From positions 1-14,608 of the forward strand of contig JAPLGR010000093.1 in NCBI GenBank assembly GCA_026390045.1: a stretch of DNA of 14,608 bases, in the 5' to 3' direction. The DNA is from Chloroflexota bacterium (GTDB taxonomy: Bacteria; Chloroflexota; Anaerolineae; Anaerolineales; E44-bin32). Below, piece by piece: positions 1-7,022 of the stretch (within the stretch, counting starts at the first letter, position 1; each line of letters begins with the position of its first letter). The position numbers and the translations under genes were made by a program. The notes under the pieces are model-generated. The model was not told the origin of the DNA. It was given only the letters and a program-made list of their open reading frames with translations, and did no database searches.

Positions 1-780
1 AGGTTGAAGTGCATCACGTCGATGCCGAGGTCGCCGGGTCGGACGACGCCGAGCAGCGCGTTCATGTTGGCGCCGTCGCCGTACACCAGCCCGCCGCAGG
101 CGTGGATCTGCTCAACCACTTCCTGCACGTGCTCCTCAAACAGCCCCAGCGTGTTCGGGTTGGTGAGCATCAGCCCGGCGACGGTGTCATCGCAGGCCGC
201 ACGCAGCGCCTTCAGGTCCACGTTGCCGCGTTCATCGGACGGCAGCTCAACCACTTCGAACCCACCCATGGCCGTGCTGGCCGGGTTCGTGCCATGGGCC
301 GAGTTAGGGATCAGGATCTTGGTGCGCTTCGTGTCATTGTGCGAGCGGTGGTAGGCGCGGATGATCAGGATGCCGGTCAACTCGCCGTGTGCGCCGGCCG
401 CCGGCTGCAGGCTGATGCCGGCAAAGCCGCTGATCTCCTTCAGCCATTCCTGCAGCGAGTACATCAGCGCCAGGTTGCCCTGCGCCGTCTCGGGATCCTG
501 CAGCGGGTGCGAGAAGGCGAACCCCGGCAGCCGCGCGGCGTCCTCGTTCACCTTCGGGTTGTACTTCATCGTGCACGAGCCGAGCGGGTAGAAGCCGGTG
601 TCGATGCTATGGTTCAGCTGCGACAGCCGGACGAAGTGGCGCACGACGTCGATCTCAGAGAGCTCGGGCAGCGGAAGATCCTGCCGAACGAGTCCCTTGG
701 GAAGCGCCGCGGCGGGGACGTCGGACGCTGGCAGCGGGACGCCCGGACGCCCGGCGACGGACAGGTCGTAGATCAGCGGC

Positions 781-788
<8 letters not shown>
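1..788 (-). CDS. gcvPB: Glycine dehydrogenase (decarboxylating) subunit 2, partial
   Basis: This is the second half of the split P-protein of the glycine cleavage system. With subunit 1 it decarboxylates glycine using PLP and passes the aminomethyl group to the lipoyl arm of GcvH. The reading frame starts at the ATG at 788 (MVEPLIYDL) and stays open to the left edge, giving 262 residues of roughly 480-500 expected. Family landmarks seen are YPLGSCTMKYNP, LQPAAGAHGELTG, NSAHGTNPAS and GDGANMNALLG. The window ends at DVMHFNL, immediately before the conserved HKT motif that in this family carries the PLP lysine, so the catalytic lysine itself is not visible. The start overlaps the 3' end of gcvPA by 8 bases, and a strong Shine-Dalgarno (AAGGAGGTG, 801-793) sits inside gcvPA, so translation is probably coupled. 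It is truncated by the window edge, not broken. Confidence 0.96.
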
Positions 789-2126
<1,338 letters not shown>

Positions 2127-2127
<1 letters not shown>

Positions 2128-2519
2128 TAGTGGCTCCGTTCATCGCAGTTCTTAGCGTAAGCTGCAGCGTCCATCAGCCCGGCGACCTCTGCCGGACTGG
2201 CGATCTCGATGCGGATCATCCATGCCTTGCCATACGGATCGCTGTTCACCAGCTCGGGCGTCCCGGGCAGCGCGTCGTTCACCGCCACGATCTTGCCCTT
2301 CACCGGCATGTAGATCTCCGAAGCGGCCTTGACCGATTCGACCGAGGCGAAGGCCTTGCCCTTGTCCAGCGTCTCGCCCACCGCCGCGGTCACCTCGACG
2401 AAGACGATGTCCGAGAGTTGGCTCTGGGCGTAGTCGCTCAAGCCGACGGTCCCGGTCTTGCCGTCGACGCGAATCCATTCATCGCTGGTCGTGTACTTGA
2501 GATCCTTCGGGAACTCCAT
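2127..2519 (-). CDS. gcvH: Glycine cleavage system H protein
   Basis: 130-residue lipoyl carrier that shuttles the aminomethyl group between the P- and T-proteins. The lipoylation site is clear: ESVKAASEIYMP with the modified lysine at K64, inside the usual beta-barrel fold (TSDEWIRVDG at the start, VGLSDYAQSQLSDIVFVE in the middle). The start was chosen at the ATG at 2519 (MEFPKDLKY) because AGGAGG lies 5 bases upstream. The ATG immediately before it (2522) is only 2 bases from AGGAGG. The longer open frame up to 2555 would add residues that the family lacks, between the terminator and the Shine-Dalgarno. It is the first gene of the operon, 42 bases downstream of the riboswitch terminator tract, and it overlaps gcvPA by one base. 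gcvT, often first in such operons, is absent here. Confidence 0.97.
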
Positions 2520-2560
2520 CATGTCCTCCTGATAAAGGAAAGGGTATCGGCGCAAGTACA

Positions 2561-2598
2561 GAGAAGAAAAGGACGCACCCTCACGCTTGGGTGCGCCC
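2561..2598 (-). terminator. Intrinsic terminator of the glycine riboswitch expression platform
   Basis: On the minus strand GGGCGCACCC pairs with GGGTGCGTCC (10 bp, one G-U) around an 8-base loop (AAGCGTGA) and is followed by TTTTCTTCTCT. This is a classic rho-independent terminator between riboswitch and gcvH. The CAGAG that closes P1 of the second aptamer (2602-2598) abuts and shares bases with the foot of the 5' arm. Glycine binding could therefore compete with the terminator, fitting the known ON-type control of gcv operons. The competition is inferred. Confidence 0.88.
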
Positions 2599-2785
2599 TC
2601 TGTCGTCAGCCTGAGAGATTCGTCCCGTCCGGGACTTGCCCCATCGGCGCCTTGCGGCTTTCCAGAGGTTCAGCCAGACGGGTCCTTGGACCTGAGAGTT
2701 TCGCCCGGGACTGCACCGGCCCTCGGGCTTGCCCCTTCGGTGCCTGCCACCCCGTGGGCGGCAGGTCTCTTCCCAGTCTGTGCTT
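2596..2785 (-). promoter_or_regulatory. Tandem glycine riboswitch (two aptamers)
   Basis: Two glycine aptamers lie in series in the leader of gcvH. Aptamer 1 (about 2785-2690) has GAAGAGACCTGCC, CACCGAAGGGGCAAG and CTCTCAGG (2698-2691). Aptamer 2 (about 2669-2597) has CTCTGGAAAGCC, GCCGATGGGGCAAG and CTCTCAGG (2617-2610). It is closed by a P1 formed by CCTCTG and CAGAGG (2602-2597). The layout matches the B. subtilis gcvT-leader riboswitch, including the CTCTGGA start and ACAGAG end of the second aptamer. Known family role: glycine binding raises expression of glycine degradation genes. A terminator follows directly, so control is probably at transcription termination. Confidence 0.93.
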
Positions 2786-2797
2786 GCTCGTTCGGGC

Positions 2798-2826
2798 ATT
2801 GTAAGGAGCGCGGGGACGGAAGTCAA
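2798..2826 (-). promoter_or_regulatory. Housekeeping-type promoter for the gcv operon
   Basis: On the minus strand TTGACT (2826-2821) and TACAAT (2803-2798) are separated by exactly 17 bases. Each hexamer has five of six consensus bases. Transcription would begin near 2790, a few bases before aptamer 1, as required for a riboswitch leader. Confidence 0.85.
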
Positions 2827-2879
2827 GCCGCAGGACGTGACCGCCCAGGTCGTGCCGTGCCTTCCCGAAGCTTCGCTTG

Positions 2880-2888
2880 TGCTAGACT
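2880..2888 (+). promoter_or_regulatory. Extended -10 promoter element for the threonine dehydrogenase-like gene
   Basis: TGCTAGACT fits an extended -10 (TG, one base, TAGACT) 39 bases before the ATG. I see no convincing -35 at 17-18 bases. The same nine bases occur in front of the lyase gene at 12960-12968. The promoter diverges from the gcv promoter with about 55 bases between them. Confidence 0.5.
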
Positions 2889-2926
2889 CCTCAGCCCTAC
2901 CCCCTGGACAGCGAGGCAGCCACCCT

Positions 2927-3940
2927 ATGCCCAAGGACGAAACGGTCCTGATCACCGGCGCCAACGGCGAGATCGGCCACGGCCTGATCGAGCACCTGCA
3001 CACCGGACGCCGAGCGCGGATTATCGCCACGGACATCCAGCCCCTTGACAGCGATCTGAAGCCCATGTGCCAGACGTTCCTTCAGGGCGACATCACCGAT
3101 CCGGACTTGATCGGGCAGCTCGGCCAGAGTCCCTTCACCACCATCTTCCATTTGGCCTCCATCCTGTCGACCAAGGGCGAACGCGATCCCGAGCTCGCCC
3201 ACCACGTCAACGTCGATGGGACGCTCCACCTGCTTCAACTGGCGGCAGAGCAATCGCGCCGCGAGGGGCGACCGGTCAGGTTCATCTATCCATCCTCCAT
3301 CGCGGTGTACGGCCTGCCGGATCTGGAGACCAAGGCGCGTCACGGCCGCGTCGTGCGCGAGGGCGAGTGGTGCTCCCCGGCCACGATGTACGGTGTCAAT
3401 AAGCTGACCTGCGAACACCTGGGGCGCTACTACGCGCTGCACTACCGGAGCCTGGAGCCGGCGACCACACGCATCGACTTCCGCGCCCTGCGCTTCCCCG
3501 GGCTGATCAGCGCGTTGACCGTCCCCACCGGTGGAACAAGCGACTACGGCCCCGAGATGCTGCATCATGCCGCGCAGGGCAAGCCGTACGCGTGCTTCGT
3601 CCGGCCGGACAGCCAGCTGCCATTCATGGTCATGCCCGACGCCATCAAGGCGCTGCTGCTGCTCGAGGCGGCGCCACGCGAGAACCTGCACCAGCTGGTG
3701 TACAACGTCACCAGCTACAGCCCGACGGCAGCCGAGATCCTGCAGATGATCCTGCGCTCGTTCCCGTCCGCACAGCTGACCTTTGCGCCGGATGAGCGGC
3801 GTCAGGCCATCGTCGACAGCTGGCCGGCGGACATCGACGACAGCGCCGCGCGACGGGACTGGCTGTGGAAGGCCGAGTATGATTTCCGGCGCTCGTTCGA
3901 AGAGTACTTGACCCCCAGCGTCCACCAGCGGTACGCGTAG
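2927..3940 (+). CDS. NAD-dependent SDR, probable L-threonine 3-dehydrogenase
   Basis: 337-residue extended short-chain dehydrogenase of the epimerase/dehydratase superfamily. The Rossmann motif is GANGEIG (residues 11-17), with D36 after strand 2 indicating NAD. The catalytic residues are S123/S124 and Y155xxxK159 (YGVNK). The C-terminal half carries the signature of the SDR-type threonine dehydrogenases: RFPGLISA, GGTSDY (202-207), LPFMVMPDAIKA and DSWPADIDDSAARRDW (297-312). These differ from generic sugar epimerases. The known reaction is L-threonine + NAD to 2-amino-3-ketobutyrate, which a ligase splits to glycine and acetyl-CoA. I chose the ATG at 2927 because the family begins right before the Rossmann strand and the promoter lies at 2880-2888. 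The open frame reaches back to 2729 without family sequence. Its divergence from the gcv operon supports a glycine-linked role. A generic epimerase annotation is the alternative. Confidence 0.85.
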   Translation: MPKDETVLITGANGEIGHGLIEHLHTGRRARIIATDIQPLDSDLKPMCQTFLQGDITDPDLIGQLGQSPFTTIFHLASILSTKGERDPELAHHVNVDGTLHLLQLAAEQSRREGRPVRFIYPSSIAVYGLPDLETKARHGRVVREGEWCSPATMYGVNKLTCEHLGRYYALHYRSLEPATTRIDFRALRFPGLISALTVPTGGTSDYGPEMLHHAAQGKPYACFVRPDSQLPFMVMPDAIKALLLLEAAPRENLHQLVYNVTSYSPTAAEILQMILRSFPSAQLTFAPDERRQAIVDSWPADIDDSAARRDWLWKAEYDFRRSFEEYLTPSVHQRYA

Positions 3941-3963
3941 TCGAAGAACAGTTCCCCCTTTGG

Positions 3964-3989
3964 TAGGGGCAAAGCATGCTTCGCCCCTG
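3964..3989. repeat. REP-like palindrome 1
   Basis: GGGGC at 3966-3970 pairs with GCCCC at 3983-3987 around the perfect palindrome AAGCATGCTT. There is one A/C mismatch, and A3965-T3988 extends the stem. It sits 24 bases after the dehydrogenase stop and has no T-run, so it looks more like a dispersed palindromic repeat than a terminator. Confidence 0.5.
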
Positions 3990-4042
3990 CGATTCTCCGG
4001 AACCGGCTGCAACCTTCGCACCGCCTATCGTGTATTCCCAAT

Positions 4043-4070
4043 GGGGTCGCGAATGCGTTCTTCGCACCCC
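4043..4070. repeat. REP-like palindrome 2
   Basis: GGGGT (4043-4047) pairs with ACCCC (4066-4070), and GCGAA (4049-4053) pairs with TTCGC (4061-4065). C4048 is bulged and the loop has seven bases. The architecture (G4 foot, GCRAA-type inner stem) resembles the palindrome 55 bases upstream, and both flank the start of the lipoprotein gene. Confidence 0.4.
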
Positions 4071-4083
4071 GGGAGGGCTGCAC

Positions 4084-5210
4084 ATGTCAAAGGCGTGGCC
4101 GGCGGTGGTCGTGCTTCTTGTGGCGAGTCTTGCCTGCGGTTCGCCGACGCAGATCCCGGGGCCGATCCCCACGCCCCACATCACACCCCTCCCGGACGGA
4201 CAGACCGCGTACGGCTTCTTCCCCTCCCCCCGGAGATCACATACGAGAGCGTCCTCAGTCACTACGCCGACATGGCCCGCCACGCCGACGTCGTCATGTT
4301 TCAGCAGAACATCCCGTGGACATCCTTCCCTCTTGAGGGCGAGGCCGAGCCTCAACCACTGATCGACATCCGCAACCAGGTGACGCTGGCCCACCAGAAC
4401 GGTCTGGAGCCGTTGTTCGTCGTCGACCCGCTGAACGGGCTCAACCGCAGCGAGTTCATGGGGCTTCCGTTCGGATGGAAGGCAAGCTTCGCCAGCCCGC
4501 AGGTCCGCCAGGCCTATACGGACTTCGCCCTATGGATCCTCAACACCTTCCACCCTCGCTACCTTGGATTGGCGGCGGAGATCAACACCTACGCCGACGC
4601 CCATCCCGAGGACTTCCCCAACTTCTTGAGCCTGTATCGCGAGGTGTATGCGGCGATCAAGCAGGCATCCCTCAAGACGCGCGTGTTTGTGACCTTCCAG
4701 TGGGAGGATCTCAACAACCTGTTCCCCGGCGACAATGAGGGACGGACTGCGTGCGAGATCAACTGGGATGAAGTGGAAGCGTTCGAGCCGCAACTCGACG
4801 TGTGGGCCATCTCCTCCTACCCATTCGTGTACTTCGAGCGCGGCGCGGATATCCCGCCCGACTACTACATGCCGCTCCTCGGCCGGACCGAAAAGCCGCT
4901 GGCCGTGGCCGAAGGCGGATTCTCGTCGTCACCGGTCGCGTCGTTCTCAGGGTCAAGCCAGGATCAGGTCGACTATCTGAGTGCGCTCCACGCGCAGATC
5001 GGCTCGCGCCTCGACTTCTGGATCTACCTGCTGCTGACCGACTTCAACACCGAGTCGTATGCGGATGCCATGCGCAAGAGCGGTGTTGGATCGCCGGATG
5101 TCACAACGCTGGGCTATTTCGCCTTCGTGGGGCTGCAGGCAGTGGACGGAAGCGCCAAGCCGGCGCTGGAAGTGTGGGACGCGTTACGCGGCCAGCGCTA
5201 CGCCCCATAG
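4084..5210 (+). CDS. Glycosidase-like lipoprotein, frameshifted at a C6 run
   Basis: The ATG at 4084 encodes a lipoprotein signal (MSKAWPAVVVLLVASLAC, lipid cysteine C18) and a Pro/Thr-rich linker up to YGFFPSP (residue 49). The frame then leaves the coding sense at the C6 run 4226-4231 and stops at 4362. The body (PEITYESVLSHYADM onward) continues in the frame one base back, to the stop at 5210. Restoring one C gives a 375-residue protein. The body looks like a clan GH-A TIM-barrel glycosidase: VMFQQNIPW early, E166 in GLAAEINTYAD as the likely acid/base, WAISSYPF, and E277 in PLAVAEGGFSS as the likely nucleophile. I cannot name the GH family or substrate. It would be anchored outside the cytoplasmic membrane. 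The body frame stays open back to 3960, but that part runs through the palindromes and is not protein-like. It may be a sequencing indel, a true mutation or slippage. It has no close operon partner and converges on the next gene. Confidence 0.75.
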
Positions 5211-5233
5211 GACCTGGCCGCCGTCATACAAAT

Positions 5234-5266
5234 GGGCCGGGCCCAGCCATACGGCAGGCTCGGCCC
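5234..5266. terminator. Hairpin between convergent genes, probable terminator
   Basis: GGGCCGGGCC (5234-5243) pairs with GGCTCGGCCC (5257-5266) over 10 bp with one G-T. It lies 23 bases after the lipoprotein stop and 17 bases past the stop of the facing gene. On the minus strand it is followed by ATTTGTATG, a weak T-rich tail. On the plus strand there is no T-run. Confidence 0.55.
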
Positions 5267-5283
5267 AATCGCGTTCGAGGCGT

Positions 5284-5562
5284 TCAGCGTATTCTGATCG
5301 AGGTGATGGAGACGTCGGCCATCAGGGCCGGGAAGACCATCGAGAAGATGGTGATCACGGTCCAGAAGCCCATGATGTCCAGCATCTCCAGCCGGCCAGC
5401 GTTTCTCCACCCCCAGAAGAACGGATAGAACGGAAAGAGGAAGCCCAGGACGGCATGCCCGGCCCCCTTGTCCTGTGCCAACTTAGAGAGGACATAGATG
5501 AAGCACGCCGCAGACAGCAGAGCAACGATCGCTTCCGGGATGGTGGTTCCAAGGCCAGACAT
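5284..5562 (-). CDS. Small integral membrane protein, unknown function
   Basis: 92 residues (MSGLGTTIPEAIVALL...). The start was chosen at the ATG at 5562 because GGGGAGG lies 5 bases upstream. The open frame continues to 5643, but the extra residues are not hydrophobic or protein-like. There is a hydrophobic segment at about residues 9-27 (AIVALLSAACFIYVLSKLA), then an aromatic-rich segment near 37-52 (AVLGFLFPFYPFFWGW), and a third at 63-82 (DIMGFWTVITIFSMVFPAL). That gives two or three membrane passes with short basic loops. No motif gives a function. It stands alone, converging on the lipoprotein gene and separated from the alanine racemase by about 260 bases. I do not recognise the family. 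Confidence 0.72.
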   Translation of the reverse strand: MSGLGTTIPEAIVALLSAACFIYVLSKLAQDKGAGHAVLGFLFPFYPFFWGWRNAGRLEMLDIMGFWTVITIFSMVFPALMADVSITSIRIR

Positions 5563-5640
5563 GGGCACCTCCCCGGATGCTTCGTCCCGTCCCGACCCAC
5601 CAAGCGCTGTGTCCGATCTCAGAGTAGCGGTCGGACGGAT

Positions 5641-5668
5641 CAACGCCTGAAGTCAGGCTGACGCGTTG
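5641..5668. repeat. Nested palindrome upstream of the small membrane gene
   Basis: CAACGC (5641-5646) can pair with GCGTTG (5663-5668), and inside lies GCCTG AAGT CAGGC (5645-5658). The two stems share two bases, so they may be alternatives. It falls in the otherwise empty 5563-5822 stretch, about 80 bases before the small membrane gene. It has no T-run. Whether it is a regulatory hairpin or a dispersed palindrome is open. Confidence 0.35.
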
Positions 5669-5761
5669 CCCCCGGTGCCCGACAACCTGCCCCAGCCGGC
5701 AGCAAGTCCGCAGGATCTCCCAATGTCATCCGCGCAGACGCAGACGGAAGGCGCTAAGGCA

Positions 5762-5785
5762 CGTGCGGCCCCGCTGGGCCGCACG
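5762..5785. terminator. Perfect 9-bp hairpin downstream of the alanine racemase gene
   Basis: CGTGCGGCC (5762-5770) and GGCCGCACG (5777-5785) form a perfect 9-bp stem with a 6-base loop. It lies 38 bases beyond the racemase stop. There is no T-run on either strand, so it is at best a factor-assisted terminator or 3'-end stabiliser. Apart from this and the palindrome at 5641, I see nothing in 5563-5822. Confidence 0.4.
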
Positions 5786-5822
5786 ACGCATCTCCGTTAG
5801 TTGGGGGAGAGCTGCAGAGTAA

Positions 5823-6956
5823 CTACACGTACCGGCGGGGAACGCGGTCGGTGATCCCGCACACCACCTCGTAAGAGAGCGTTCCCCAGATCGCCGCCAC
5901 GTCTTCGGTGCGCAGTCGCTCCCTGCCCTGCGTCCCGATCAGCACGGCCTCGTCGCCCATCTTGGCCTCAGGGACCCCGTCGAGTTGCACGAGCAGCTGG
6001 TCCATGCACACGCGCCCGATGACCGGCACGCGCCGCCCGCCAACCAGAACGACGTTCCCATCAGTGCGCCGGTACCCGTCGCCGTATCCTACCGCCACAG
6101 CGCCGATGCGCTCCTCGCGCGTGGTTGTGTAGTAATGGCCGTAGCTGACGCCTCGCCCGGGCGGGACGACCTTCACCTGCGTCAGCACCGCCTTCCAGGT
6201 CAGTGCCGGCTTCAGGTCCGGCGGCAGCGGGCAACCAGGCGAGGGCGCGATCCCACACAGGGCAACGCCCAGCCGCACCAGGTCGAAGCGGGCGGTTGGA
6301 TACAGGAGCGTCGCAGCGGAGTTGGCGGCATGCACCAGCCCGGGCCGCAGGCCGACGGCCGACAGGGCGGAAACGACCTCGCGAAAGGTTGCCTCCTGCG
6401 CAGCGGTCACACCGCACGACAGGTCATCGGCGCAGGCGAAGTGCGTGAACACAGCCTCCAGCTCGACGCCCTCGGCCTCGCGGATCCGGCGCGCCAATTC
6501 GACCGCGTCCTGCGGCTCAACGCCGAGGCGGGTCATCCCGGTGTCCACCTTCAGATGCAGCTTCGCCGTCTGGCCCAGGACGCGTGCCGCGCCGGCGATC
6601 TCCTCGACCTGAGCCATGCTCCAGACCGTCAGGGAGATCGAGCCTGCCACGAGTTCCTGCAGCAGCCCGTTCGGCGCCCATCCCAGGAGCAGGATCGGGC
6701 AATCGAGCCCGCGGCGGCGCAGATCGAGCGCCTCCTCAGGTCTCGCCACGCCGCACCAGGTCGCCCCGCCGCGCAGCGCGGCCATCGCCACCGGCATCGC
6801 GCCGTGGCCGTATCCGTCGGCCTTCAGCACAGCCATCAGCGGCACGGCCGCCAGGCGCACCAGGTGCCGGGTGTTCTCCGTGATGCAGGCGAGATCGACA
6901 TCGGCCCATGTGGCCGCGCGGGGCGGTGGGACGATTCCCTGGGAGTTGGAGGTCAT
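5823..6956 (-). CDS. alr: Alanine racemase
   Basis: 377-residue fold-type III PLP enzyme that interconverts L- and D-alanine for peptidoglycan. The PLP lysine is K45 in MAVLKADGYGHG. Other landmarks are LKVDTGMTRLG (135-145), the substrate-loop THFACADD (171-178), HAANSAA (209-215), RLGVALCGI (228-236, R229 contacts PLP), and the catalytic tyrosine Y272 in SYGHYY. The C-terminal beta domain has VAVGYGDGYRR and GRVCMDQ. The start is the ATG at 6956 (MTSNSQG). The frame is open far upstream only because it is antisense to the transporter gene, and the promoter at 6988-6996 fits the shorter start. It diverges from the SLC13 transporter. It fits with uppP nearby (both serve cell-wall synthesis), although they are on opposite strands. 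All active-site residues I can check are present. Confidence 0.96.
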   Translation of the reverse strand: MTSNSQGIVPPPRAATWADVDLACITENTRHLVRLAAVPLMAVLKADGYGHGAMPVAMAALRGGATWCGVARPEEALDLRRRGLDCPILLLGWAPNGLLQELVAGSISLTVWSMAQVEEIAGAARVLGQTAKLHLKVDTGMTRLGVEPQDAVELARRIREAEGVELEAVFTHFACADDLSCGVTAAQEATFREVVSALSAVGLRPGLVHAANSAATLLYPTARFDLVRLGVALCGIAPSPGCPLPPDLKPALTWKAVLTQVKVVPPGRGVSYGHYYTTTREERIGAVAVGYGDGYRRTDGNVVLVGGRRVPVIGRVCMDQLLVQLDGVPEAKMGDEAVLIGTQGRERLRTEDVAAIWGTLSYEVVCGITDRVPRRYV

Positions 6957-6987
6957 GCGGCGAAGGCGCCTCGGCGAATGAGCGGTG

Positions 6988-6996
6988 ATTCTAACA
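6988..6996 (-). promoter_or_regulatory. Extended -10 promoter element for alr
   Basis: On the minus strand TGTTAGAAT (6996-6988) is an extended -10 (TG, one base, TAGAAT) 31 bases before the alr ATG. There is no clear -35. It lies back-to-back with the transporter -10 at 7008-7013, so the two promoters share one short region. Confidence 0.5.
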
Positions 6997-7007
6997 CGCG
7001 GACGGGC

Positions 7008-7013
7008 TATAAT
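7008..7013 (+). promoter_or_regulatory. -10 box (TATAAT) for the transporter cluster
   Basis: A perfect TATAAT ends 9 bases before the ATG at 7023. A weak -35 (GTGATT, 6985-6990) lies 17 bases upstream. Initiation 6-8 bases after the box would give a leader of only a few bases, so the mRNA would be nearly leaderless. No Shine-Dalgarno is visible. Confidence 0.6.
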
Positions 7014-7022
7014 CGGCGAGTC

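Noticed and set aside
2729..2926. N-terminal extension of the threonine dehydrogenase-like gene
   Set aside because: It would run through riboswitch aptamer 1 and the gcv promoter, and the family starts right at the Rossmann strand.
2897..4021. 374-residue minus-strand frame over the dehydrogenase
   Set aside because: Antisense to a gene with intact Rossmann and YxxxK motifs; no ribosome site or domain.
3960..4223. N-terminal extension of the glycosidase body frame
   Set aside because: It reads through two palindromes and has no signal peptide. The alternative frame from 4084 has a clear lipoprotein signal.
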